Assembly (NCBI GenBank): GCA_947460445.1
Contig: CANHHS010000004.1
Coordinates: 1-25,794 of the forward strand
Length of the DNA: 25,794 nucleotides
Source: Opitutia bacterium
GTDB taxonomy: Bacteria > Verrucomicrobiota > Verrucomicrobiia > Opitutales > UBA953
Reading direction: 5' to 3'
In this document: positions 6,043 to 13,163 of the stretch, piece after piece
Position numbering within the stretch: the first letter of the stretch is position 1
How the letters are laid out: every line of letters starts with the position of its first letter
The notes under the pieces: model-generated
Told to the model about the DNA's origin: nothing
Database searches by the model: none
The model's input: only the letters and a program-made list of their open reading frames with translations
Program-made: the position numbers and the translations under genes

Positions 6043-8496
6043 TTAGAACGAGGTGCCGAAACTGAAGTTCAATTGCATGCCATTATCATTAACTGTCTGA
6101 GGCCCGGTGGGCGTCTGAACGGTCGTTGGCGAAAGCGGGAAGCCGAAGTCTAAACGCAAAACAGCACCGCCCAAAAGAATGCGAAGCCCGACACCATAAT
6201 CGCCGTTGATGTGGCTAGTGGAAAAATCGTTCGCGTCTTTATTTACAAAGCCCCAATCCGTGAAAAGCGCCCACCGCAAGGTATCGGAAGCTTGAATGGT
6301 ATACTCGGCGGTGAATAAACCGTAAGACAGACCGCCCACTGGCTGATAAAGCGTCGTGGTCGCCCCTGTCTGGAATGTCTCAGGTGCACCGACGTAGTTA
6401 TATTTGAAGCCGCGCAAGTCATAGGCTCCGCCCAATTCTTGGCGTTCGTAAAAGGGCACCGCTGAGTTAGGCTGATAAGTACCGGCGCGAGCATAGAACG
6501 AAATCGTTTGATTGGCTTCGCGCGAAATGAGGAACCAACGCCCCATGCGTAAATCTGTCTTCAGATAATCCACGTCCCCGCCAAGCCAGCCGCCTGCAAG
6601 GGTGTTAGTTAACGCAACGCGGTAACCCCGCGTTGGGAACATAAATTCATCACGGGTATCGCGCACCAACGAAAGGGTCAGCTCGGGAATGGAACGTTTT
6701 TGACCGGACTCTAAAATGACGTCGGGCGGAACCACCGCTGTATTCACGCTCGTCAACTCGATTGATCGGGCGCCAATGGAAAGCCGCGACTGAATGCCTA
6801 AGATATTGCGGCGCGCATAGACGTCAAAACCACGTGTATTAATGTCGTAGTAGCTTGATTGATAGCCTGCGTAGCGCTGGTAAATATTGTAACCTACTGC
6901 TAAGTCGCGCTCCCAAAGAGCCGGCTCTTCGAAGCTGTGCTCAATCGAATTGGAAAGATTACCCGCAGAGACACGTAAGCGGAACTTTTGGCCACCCCCA
7001 CGGAACCAGCCTTCGGGATTAAAAGCGTCAAAATTACCTTCGGAGTATTCAACAAATCCAACGAGCTGTTCAACGGAACTGAAACCAGCGCCGAATGAAA
7101 CCATCCCTGTTGGCCCTTCCTTCAAGGCAATCAACATGTCGCGCTGGTCAGGAATTGGCGTGGGCACAGGTGTAACCCGTACGCTTTCGAAAAACCGTGT
7201 ATTACGGAGACGACTTTCGGTGCGGCGGGCAGCCTGAAGGTCAAAGAGGTCGCCAGGCGCTAAAGCGAGTTCTCGCGCAATAACGGTCGAGCGCGTCTTG
7301 GTGTTTCCTTCAATCAAAACTTGGCGGACAGTACTTGGAGCACTTTCGCGAATTTCAAAACGTACGTCAATCGCACCCGTTGAAAGATTCGGGGTACGGA
7401 CAACGCCAATTTGTACGTCGAGGTAGCCGCGGCTACCATAAGCAGCACGAACTTTATCCACAGCGACTTCGACCGCGGCCGAGCTGTACCAGGAACCTGG
7501 TGCAAGTTGGTCGGAACCCGAACTGATGAGACCCGCATCCTCGGCCTGATTACCGATGAGCTTGAGCAACTTCTGTGTACTGAAAGGCGAACCTTCAGCT
7601 TTGCCGAGTTCATTGCCACTTACTTTTACATCACCGACCACGTAGCGTCGGCCTTCTTTGATACGGTAGACGACATCCACCCAGCCTTGATCACCAGAGA
7701 CATCGCGGACCGTGCACTGGGTTGCCGCATCCGTTGAACCGAGCTCGACGTCCAAAAATCCGTGTGCGCGATAGTAGGCCAAAATGCGTTCGCAATCTTG
7801 ACGGTAATCATCGGCGCTTAAACGACCGCCGCCTGTTAATCCGGAGAACTTCCACCAGCGCCAAGTGCCGACTTTCAACTCTGCGCCTGCTAGCAATTCG
7901 TCTTCATCAATTTGACTGGCGCCAGCGACTTCCACTTTGCCCACTCGCAACGATGGCGTCAGAGACGCTACTGCGATAATCGCCACACGACCGTCAGAAC
8001 CTTGCTCGCGGCGTAAATCAATAGTCGAAAATGGACGATTTTTGCGGAGGCGCTCAATGGCTTTATTACGACCACGGGTTAGCACTGAAGGGTCTAAAGC
8101 ATCCCCAACGCGTATGCCTAAATCCTCAATTAAATCAGATTCATCCTCTAATCCATTGAGACCTTCAAAGCGCACAGCTGAAATCAATGGACGCGGCTCA
8201 ACAATAACACGGACATCGATTAAGCCGCTGACTGGATCAAGCGTAGGGACAACTTCAGCCTGCGCAAATCGACCCGTTGCATAAAGCGCTCGGACAGTGT
8301 CCGTCGCAGACTCTCGGGAAAAAGGTGCACCTTCATGAAGCGAAACGTGCCCGAGCACAAAAGCCGAAGAGACTGCGCCTGAGCCTGAAACCTCAACAGT
8401 GACCTTGCGGACGTTCGGCTCTGCCGAAAAAGCGCAAGCTGGGAGGAGCGCAGCTGCCAGCAGAAGGCGAGCAAGACGACGTGAAGGAGAGTTCAT
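6043..8496 (-). CDS. bamA: Outer-membrane protein assembly factor BamA
   Basis: This 817-residue protein is close to the 810 of E. coli BamA. A signal peptide (about 1-25, ending AFSA) precedes a string of POTRA repeats (about 29-430). The C-terminal half is a 16-strand Omp85 barrel. It contains the lid-loop motif DLRGFKYN (around residue 694) and ends in Phe, the usual C-terminal outer-membrane signal (NFSFGTSF). BamA inserts beta-barrel proteins into the outer membrane. Its ATG overlaps the dnaB stop in an ATGA, so it is translated from the same message as the helicase, and skp follows. The POTRA region is somewhat longer in its linkers than in E. coli. No fused extra domain is apparent. 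Confidence 0.96.
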   Translation of the reverse strand: MNSPSRRLARLLLAAALLPACAFSAEPNVRKVTVEVSGSGAVSSAFVLGHVSLHEGAPFSRESATDTVRALYATGRFAQAEVVPTLDPVSGLIDVRVIVEPRPLISAVRFEGLNGLEDESDLIEDLGIRVGDALDPSVLTRGRNKAIERLRKNRPFSTIDLRREQGSDGRVAIIAVASLTPSLRVGKVEVAGASQIDEDELLAGAELKVGTWRWWKFSGLTGGGRLSADDYRQDCERILAYYRAHGFLDVELGSTDAATQCTVRDVSGDQGWVDVVYRIKEGRRYVVGDVKVSGNELGKAEGSPFSTQKLLKLIGNQAEDAGLISSGSDQLAPGSWYSSAAVEVAVDKVRAAYGSRGYLDVQIGVVRTPNLSTGAIDVRFEIRESAPSTVRQVLIEGNTKTRSTVIARELALAPGDLFDLQAARRTESRLRNTRFFESVRVTPVPTPIPDQRDMLIALKEGPTGMVSFGAGFSSVEQLVGFVEYSEGNFDAFNPEGWFRGGGQKFRLRVSAGNLSNSIEHSFEEPALWERDLAVGYNIYQRYAGYQSSYYDINTRGFDVYARRNILGIQSRLSIGARSIELTSVNTAVVPPDVILESGQKRSIPELTLSLVRDTRDEFMFPTRGYRVALTNTLAGGWLGGDVDYLKTDLRMGRWFLISREANQTISFYARAGTYQPNSAVPFYERQELGGAYDLRGFKYNYVGAPETFQTGATTTLYQPVGGLSYGLFTAEYTIQASDTLRWALFTDWGFVNKDANDFSTSHINGDYGVGLRILLGGAVLRLDFGFPLSPTTVQTPTGPQTVNDNGMQLNFSFGTSF

Positions 8497-9923
8497 GAAT
8501 AAGGTTGTTCGCGGGCAGGGGTTTCGAAGCGAGTGAGCGCAGGATTGAAGTAAAGTTTGATATCATGCGTAGGGCCATTGCGATTCTTGGCAACAATGAG
8601 CTCACGCAGGAGCATCCCGTTGGCATCCGCTACCTCTGCATCGTTTTCGAGCGCTTTACGGTCGGATGCGCTAGCTTTAGCGATGAGTAGCACGATGTCG
8701 GCGTCCTGTTCAATGGAGCCAGACTCGCGCAAGTCAGACATGCGGGGCTGACGACCTTCGTCTTCAGATTTACGGTTGAGCTGGGCCAAGGCGATCACGG
8801 GCACCTCAAACTCTTTAGCCATCGCCTTAATACTGCGAGAAACTTCGGCAATCTGTTGTTCGCGAGGCAGCCCGGCATCCAAGCCATTAATCAACTGAAT
8901 GTAATCGATGACAATCATGTCGAGTTTGTTACGGGCATGTGCGCGGCGGCACTTGGCTCGGATTTCTAAAATAGTCTGACCACCCGTATCATCGATGAAT
9001 AAAGGGAGGCCTTTGTATTCACGGGCTGCATCAACCAAGTCCCGCTGGGCTTGGGCGTCCGGGTGTGCACTCCGAAGCTTGCCCAGATTCACACGCGCCC
9101 GCGAACACAGCAATCGCAAGGCCAACTCACGCGAAGGCATTTCTAACGAAAAGAGTAGGATACGCGCAGGCTTAGCACCCTCGCGCTTCGGGAAGAGAGC
9201 CGCTTCGATAAAGTTAAGGGCAATCGAGGTCTTACCCATGCCTGGACGTGCAGCTACCACAACCATTTGCCCGGGCTGGAAACCAAAGGTCAGGCCATCA
9301 AGACCATCGAAACCTGTCGGCAGACCACTTGCCGCGGAACGGTTATGAATAATGCGTTCGACCAAATCCATTGCCTCCCCAATCGGCTTGTCGACAGGTT
9401 GGACGCTATCAGCAATGCGCGACTCGCTAATACGGAAAAAGGCCTGTTCAACATCTTCCAAGAGACGGTCGATGCCGTCCGCATGGGAGTGAGCTTTTTC
9501 AACAGTGGAGACAGATGTTGCAATCAGCTGACGGAGGAAAAACTTTTCGCGAACAATGGTAAGCCAGTGACGCGAATTGGCTGTCGATGCGACCAAACTC
9601 GAAAGTTCGTTGACGTACGTTGTTCCGCCCACGCCTTCGAGTTGACCTTTGCGGCGCAACTGCTCGGTGAGCGTAATTTCATCGATACCAATATTTTGCT
9701 GCGAAAGATCGATGGCCGCCTGGAAAATATCTTGGTGGGCGGGACTAAAGAAATGCCCTGCAATTAATCGGTCCTGCAAGCAGGCCTGCAAGGTGTCGCC
9801 GCCATCAATCAGCACGCTGGCCAACAAACCTCTTTCGGCATCTAGGTTGTGCGGGGGTACGCGATCGCCAGCCGGTGCATTCGGATCGGGGAGACGGCGT
9901 TTTTGAAATGAGCGTTCGGCCAT
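8493..9923 (-). CDS. dnaB: Replicative DNA helicase DnaB
   Basis: This 476-residue hexameric helicase unwinds DNA at the fork. The N-terminal helical domain begins at PHNLDAERGLLASVL (24-38). The RecA-like C-terminal domain has a Walker A ARPGMGKTS (225-233, Gly in place of the usual Ser), SLEMPSRELALRLL (about 262-275), Walker B MIVIDYIQLI, and the arginine-finger region with GSIEQDADIV. No intein is present; the family is a frequent intein host. It follows rplI after a strong terminator, so it probably has its own promoter in the roughly 100 bases before it, though I see no convincing -35/-10 pair. No Shine-Dalgarno precedes the ATG; the leader there is pyrimidine-rich. Confidence 0.97.
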   Translation of the reverse strand: MAERSFQKRRLPDPNAPAGDRVPPHNLDAERGLLASVLIDGGDTLQACLQDRLIAGHFFSPAHQDIFQAAIDLSQQNIGIDEITLTEQLRRKGQLEGVGGTTYVNELSSLVASTANSRHWLTIVREKFFLRQLIATSVSTVEKAHSHADGIDRLLEDVEQAFFRISESRIADSVQPVDKPIGEAMDLVERIIHNRSAASGLPTGFDGLDGLTFGFQPGQMVVVAARPGMGKTSIALNFIEAALFPKREGAKPARILLFSLEMPSRELALRLLCSRARVNLGKLRSAHPDAQAQRDLVDAAREYKGLPLFIDDTGGQTILEIRAKCRRAHARNKLDMIVIDYIQLINGLDAGLPREQQIAEVSRSIKAMAKEFEVPVIALAQLNRKSEDEGRQPRMSDLRESGSIEQDADIVLLIAKASASDRKALENDAEVADANGMLLRELIVAKNRNGPTHDIKLYFNPALTRFETPAREQPYS

Positions 9924-10022
9924 GAAAAGAAGAGGTTACAATGTGAACCTTAAGTCGGTGAGCAAGACAGCCCGAACCATCCACGACTTATTCTATAACT
10001 TATCGACAAAGGCAGTCGGGGC

Positions 10023-10057
10023 CAAAAACAAAGAAGCCCACCAAAGTGGGCTTCTTT
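10023..10057 (-). terminator. Intrinsic terminator after rplI
   Basis: On the minus strand AAAGAAGCCCAC and GTGGGCTTCTTT form a perfect 12-bp stem with a 4-base loop, followed by a T-rich tract (GTTTTTGG). It lies 18 bases beyond the rplI stop and separates the rplY-pth-rpsF-ssb-rplI unit from dnaB. Stem and T-tract are both textbook. On the plus strand no T-tract follows, so it acts in the minus direction. Confidence 0.9.
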
Positions 10058-10075
10058 AGAGGGGCCTTCGGGAGC

Positions 10076-10633
10076 TTACTCAGCCTTCTTGGCTGGTTTT
10101 TCCTTCTTAGGGCGACGTGGCTTCTTAGGCTCAGCACTCTCAGCTTCTTCGATCGGTGCAGACTCTTCCGCAATCGGGTTCTCGGAGATAACTTCGAAGG
10201 GCAACTCGATGGTCATTGTCGAATGGAGGCGGACATTCGCAGCGTGCTTGCCCAAAACCTTAATAGGTCCTTGGCCAAGGTGAATGCGCTTACGTTCGAG
10301 CTGAATACCAGCCTCTGCTAACTTCGCAGCGATTTCTGCAGTGCTGACTGCGCCAAACATCTTGCCGCCTTCACCCGTTTTCACGGCGAATACGAGCGAG
10401 ATGGACTGGAGCTTAGCTGCGAGACCTGTAGCGACTTCTAAGTCGCGAGCTTCGCGAACAACCCGAGCCTTTTGCAAGGACTCGATGTATTTACGGTTAG
10501 CTTGGTTAACAGGCAGGGCGATTCCTTGCGGAAGCAAGTAGTTGCGAGCGTAGCCAGCGCGAACGCGGACTTGTTCGCCTTCGGCGCCAAGACCGTCGAC
10601 AGGTTTGATGAGAAGAACTTCGGTGAGAGCCAT
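10076..10633 (-). CDS. rplI: 50S ribosomal protein L9 with basic/acidic C-terminal tail
   Basis: The product has 185 residues; typical L9 has about 150. The N-terminal domain is clear: VLLIKPVDGLGAEGEQVRVR and GYARNYLLPQGIA, followed by the long connecting helix and the C-terminal rRNA-binding domain (about 75-148, ending in TIELPFEV). Beyond it lies a tail of roughly 37 residues, first acidic (EESAPIEEAESAE) then Lys/Pro-rich (PKKPRRPKKEKPAKKAE), unlike classical L9. L9 binds 23S rRNA near the L1 stalk and helps hold reading frame. It follows ssb by 39 bases. The rpsR gene that usually lies in this spot is not there. Confidence 0.96.
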   Translation of the reverse strand: MALTEVLLIKPVDGLGAEGEQVRVRAGYARNYLLPQGIALPVNQANRKYIESLQKARVVREARDLEVATGLAAKLQSISLVFAVKTGEGGKMFGAVSTAEIAAKLAEAGIQLERKRIHLGQGPIKVLGKHAANVRLHSTMTIELPFEVISENPIAEESAPIEEAESAEPKKPRRPKKEKPAKKAE

Positions 10634-10672
10634 GGGTGTGTACTTGGGTTAAATGTTTTGGTTTAAGAAAAA

Positions 10673-11122
10673 TCAGAATGGAACGTCGTCTTCAGGAACA
10701 GGGGAGTCGCTGGCAGGAGCCGCGCCGCCACGGGCACCACCGGCGCGCGGTGAAGGGCTGTCGCCATCGGACGCAGCACCTGGAGCACGGCCACCAATAA
10801 AGGTGAAGTTTTCGAGCACCACGCCAAGGCGTGAGCGTTTTTCGCCCGTCTTCTTGTCATCCCATTGATCTAGCTTGAGACGACCTTCAACGAGGATACC
10901 GGATCCTTTGGTGCAATACTTGGAAATAATTTCGGCCTGCTTGCCGTAGGACTCTACATCAACGTAAGTAACTTCTTCACGCTTCTCGCCTTCCTTCGTC
11001 GTGTAGGAGCGATTGACGGCTAACGAGAACTTTGCGAGAGCCTGGCCGCTTGGAAGCGCACGCGACTCCGGATCGCGGGTCATATTACCAGCGAGAATAA
11101 CGCGATTAAAAGAAGCGGCCAT
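10673..11122 (-). CDS. ssb: Single-stranded DNA-binding protein
   Basis: This 149-residue SSB has one OB-fold (about 1-112: FNRVILAGNMTRDPE, ALAKFSLAVNR, and the EEVTYVDVESYGKQAEI strand-helix). It is followed by a Gly/Ala/Pro-rich disordered linker and the acidic tip PEDDVPF, which docks partner repair and replication proteins. It coats single-stranded DNA during replication, repair and recombination. It lies between rpsF (21 bases upstream) and rplI, the usual rpsF-ssb arrangement. The start is the only reasonable ATG; the bases before it are pyrimidine-rich with no Shine-Dalgarno. Confidence 0.97.
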   Translation of the reverse strand: MAASFNRVILAGNMTRDPESRALPSGQALAKFSLAVNRSYTTKEGEKREEVTYVDVESYGKQAEIISKYCTKGSGILVEGRLKLDQWDDKKTGEKRSRLGVVLENFTFIGGRAPGAASDGDSPSPRAGGARGGAAPASDSPVPEDDVPF

Positions 11123-11143
11123 GGGGGTAGAGTAGAAAAGAGA

Positions 11144-11446
11144 TTAAACGGACTGAATCAGGATGCGATTCACTGTGCGGTCCAAACGAAGCTTCTCACG
11201 GAAAGCGACAGGAGCGGTTACAGGTGCCTTGAAATCAAACTGGACGTAGAGACCTGAAGGAAGGCGACGGTCAACCACGCGCGCAAACTCGCGCTGCCCG
11301 AGGTTACGGACTTCGGAGACGACAGCGTCGACAGCCTTAAAGGTGTCCTTGAGCTTCTCAATTAACGCGTCGGGGGATTCAGTGGCGCCGCGAAGGTCCA
11401 GCACCAGGGTGGCGCGGTACGAACGGCGAGTTTGGGTCTTTGTCAT
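11144..11446 (-). CDS. rpsF: 30S ribosomal protein S6
   Basis: This 100-residue single-domain protein has the S6 alpha/beta fold: an N-terminal strand (YRATLVLDLRG), a helix, the central FARVVDRRLPSGLYVQFDF strands and a C-terminal DRTVNRILIQS. The family runs 95-135 residues. S6 binds the central domain of 16S rRNA together with S18, so the absence of rpsR from this operon is notable. Its ATG overlaps the pth stop in an ATGA, which couples the two. It is a diverged S6 at the N-terminus but well supported by length and neighbours. Confidence 0.9.
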   Translation of the reverse strand: MTKTQTRRSYRATLVLDLRGATESPDALIEKLKDTFKAVDAVVSEVRNLGQREFARVVDRRLPSGLYVQFDFKAPVTAPVAFREKLRLDRTVNRILIQSV

Positions 11447-12024
11447 AATGGTTTACGTGTATTGGTGATGTTTTGGGCAGCGGGTAGACCGTGCGAAAAA
11501 ATTGTTTGAAGTCCGTTAATGAAGTCGGGTGTGGCGCGCTCAAGGGCGGCTCGGTCTGCTTCCGGCATTCGACCAAGTACATGGTCGGCGAGGTCTTGGG
11601 CGGGGTGGCGTTTGGGGCCAATCCCGATACGTGCGCGAATGAAGTTATCGCCGAGGTGGGCGATACAACTGGCAACACCGTTATGACCCGCGTCAGAACC
11701 ATTGACGGTTAGACGCATAACGCCTGGTTCGAAAGCGATGTCGTCATACAAGACAACACAGGCGTCAGATTCAATTCGGTGAAACCGAAGGAAGTCTGCG
11801 ATCGGCTTTCCAGATTCATTCATAAACGTTAACGGCTTGATGAGATGAATGGAGACCGAAGCGAAGTTCGCCTTGGCCACGAGGGCCGGGAACCGCGATT
11901 CGGCTCGCCAGGCAGCACCGAGTTTTTCGGCGAGCGCATCGAGCACCATCCAGCCCGCGTTGTGGCGGGTGGCGGCGTATTCTGCGCCGGGGTTGCCGAG
12001 GGCGGCGATGACCGCAGGAGGCAT
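11443..12024 (-). CDS. pth: Peptidyl-tRNA hydrolase
   Basis: This 193-residue enzyme rescues stalled peptidyl-tRNA by cleaving the ester bond. The family signature is complete: ALGNPGAEYAATRHNAGW (8-25) with catalytic His21 and Asn11, PLTFMNESG with Asn69, YDDIAFEPG with Asp94, and GSDAGHNGVASCIAHLG with Asn115, then RARIGIG. It is cytoplasmic. It lies directly after rplY, a pairing seen in many bacteria, with a gap of about 48 bases, and overlaps rpsF by four bases. The start places LGNPG at the usual distance from the N-terminus. Confidence 0.97.
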   Translation of the reverse strand: MPPAVIAALGNPGAEYAATRHNAGWMVLDALAEKLGAAWRAESRFPALVAKANFASVSIHLIKPLTFMNESGKPIADFLRFHRIESDACVVLYDDIAFEPGVMRLTVNGSDAGHNGVASCIAHLGDNFIRARIGIGPKRHPAQDLADHVLGRMPEADRAALERATPDFINGLQTIFSHGLPAAQNITNTRKPL

Positions 12025-12072
12025 TGGACTTCAAAGAACGGGAAAGGAACCGGGCATTGCCCAGTGGGAAAC

Positions 12073-12792
12073 TTACTTTTTGGCCGCAGGGGCAGCCGCA
12101 GGCGCTTTGGCAGCGTCGCCGCCAGCTGCAGCCGCAGCCGCAGGGGTCGCTGCACCATCTGCAGCAGGAGCCGCAGTTGTACCATCCGCAGCAACCACAG
12201 GAGCACCCGTAGCAGGCGCAGAAGCAGCTTCTTCGGCAGCCATTTCGGAAACAATGGCAATAACGCGCTTCAAATCGCCAGGGAAGGTAATGCCTGCAGG
12301 AGGCTTAACTTCACCGACGTGAATCGATTCGTTAACCTTAAGGTGCGAGACATCGACTTCAAGGAACTCAGGGAGATCCTTCGGGAGACAGCGGACCGTG
12401 ACAGTCTGGGAAACAAGTGCCAACGTACCACCATCAATCTTCACACCGACAGGCTCACCAATCGTGCGCACAGGCACAGGAGCAGTCATAGGAACATTTG
12501 GATCGATTTCCAAAAGGTCGATATGGAGGAACTTCTGAGTGATGGGATGGCGTTGAAACTCTTTAATAAGGGTGAGCATCTTGCCTGCACCTTCGACGGA
12601 GAGTTCAATCAAGGCGGCAGCTGGGCCCTTGGCGCGCATCAGCAAACGGAAAGCGACTTGATCAACTGCGATCATGCGGTTGCCGGATTTGCCATAAATA
12701 ACGGCTGGGATGGCACCCGCGACGCGGAGGCGACGGGAAGGGCCACGACCATTGCCCTCGCGGGTTTTGACGGTTAACTGGAGCTGCTTCAT
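12073..12792 (-). CDS. rplY: 50S ribosomal protein L25/Ctc (TL5 type) with Ala-rich tail
   Basis: The product has 239 residues. An L25 5S-rRNA-binding domain (about 1-92: VKTREGNGRGPSRRLRVAG, IPAVIYGKSGN, HIDLLEID) is followed by a TL5-type beta domain (about 95-185) and a tail of about 50 residues made almost wholly of Ala, Gly, Pro and Thr, ending AAPAAKK. The protein belongs to the Ctc/TL5 long form of L25. It is the first gene of the rplY-pth-rpsF-ssb-rplI unit. The tail DNA is a GC-rich quasi-repeat of GCAGCC-like units, which also creates a spurious long frame on the plus strand. The leader is discussed separately: a TATAAT lies only nine bases before the ATG. Confidence 0.95.
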   Translation of the reverse strand: MKQLQLTVKTREGNGRGPSRRLRVAGAIPAVIYGKSGNRMIAVDQVAFRLLMRAKGPAAALIELSVEGAGKMLTLIKEFQRHPITQKFLHIDLLEIDPNVPMTAPVPVRTIGEPVGVKIDGGTLALVSQTVTVRCLPKDLPEFLEVDVSHLKVNESIHVGEVKPPAGITFPGDLKRVIAIVSEMAAEEAASAPATGAPVVAADGTTAAPAADGAATPAAAAAAGGDAAKAPAAAPAAKK

Positions 12793-12801
12793 GAGTGTAG
12801 A

Positions 12802-12807
12802 ATTATA
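12802..12807 (-). promoter_or_regulatory. Possible -10 box immediately upstream of rplY
   Basis: A perfect TATAAT on the minus strand ends nine bases before the rplY ATG. Initiation about seven bases downstream would give an almost leaderless mRNA. The hexamer 17 bases upstream (GACTCA) matches a -35 poorly, so this is a suggestion only. Confidence 0.35.
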
Positions 12808-12822
12808 GGGATGTAGGTTCCC

Positions 12823-12944
12823 GGTGAGTCGCGGGCCCGGAGGTCTCCGGCCGTGCCTCTCCCGGGGGAAAGGAGGGTCGAACGTGAGGCTCCACTAAGC
12901 CTTTGGCAAGGGAAATTACTGAGGTATCCGAGGTCGCCAACACC
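12823..12944. other. GC-rich, self-complementary intergenic stretch; possible structured RNA or leader
   Basis: The 260 bases between rplY and tRNA-Leu hold no credible reading frame. The two ends of this stretch can pair. On the minus strand GGTG, GCG and CTCGGA near 12944-12928 face TCCGGG, CGC and CACC near 12840-12823, with small internal loops. Inside lie local hairpins such as AGGCT...AGCCT and CCGGA...TCCGG. A long imperfect rod of about 120 nucleotides resembles a small RNA such as 6S, but I cannot identify a family or settle the strand. It could also be an rplY leader. The stretch is more GC-rich than the flanking AT-rich segment at 12950-13020. Confidence 0.3.
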
Positions 12945-13053
12945 TTCCATACCACAGTAAATAACTAAGGTTTTAGGCTTATAAGACAGGCCATTGAATC
13001 GCTTTAGGCTTCTTTCCTGTGCAAGGTTCAGCCAAAGATACGGTTGCTCCGTG

Positions 13054-13135
13054 GCCGGGATGGCGAAATGGCAGCCGCAGCTGACTCAAAATCAGCCGCC
13101 CTTAAAGCGTGTGGGTTCGAGTCCCTCTCCCGGCA
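13054..13135 (+). tRNA. tRNA-Leu, anticodon CAA
   Basis: A class II tRNA of 82 bases. Acceptor arms GCCGGGA and TCCCGGC pair fully. The D arm is GCG...CGC with GG in the loop. The anticodon stem GCTGA/TCAGC holds loop CTCAAAA, giving CAA, which reads UUG. A variable arm CGC...GCG identifies the leucine type. The T loop is TTCGAGT; the T stem GTGGG/CCCTC has one T-T mismatch at its second pair. The discriminator is A (as for leucine) and the genome continues CCG, so the CCA end is not encoded. It lies 28 bases before the sulfatase ATG. Confidence 0.93.
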
Positions 13136-13163
13136 CCGGAGCATTGATTTACACTTCAGAACC

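Noticed and set aside
12073..12230. Repetitive GCAGCC-like tract, considered as a CRISPR or tandem repeat array
   Set aside because: Units are short, irregular and in frame with the Ala-rich C-terminus of L25; there are no spacers.
11845..12777. Long plus-strand open frame of about 310 codons
   Set aside because: It lies antisense to pth and rplY, both recognised with full motifs; the frame exists because of the GC-rich, Ala-rich codons of the L25 tail, and its translation resembles no family.
12823..12944. Identification as 6S RNA, SRP RNA, tmRNA or RNase P RNA
   Set aside because: The overall rod shape recalls 6S, but the conserved sequence elements of none of these families could be matched by eye, so no name is given.
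13044..13163. N-terminal extension of the sulfatase frame by 40 codons
   Set aside because: It runs through the tRNA-Leu gene and precedes a perfect signal peptide that starts at 13164.
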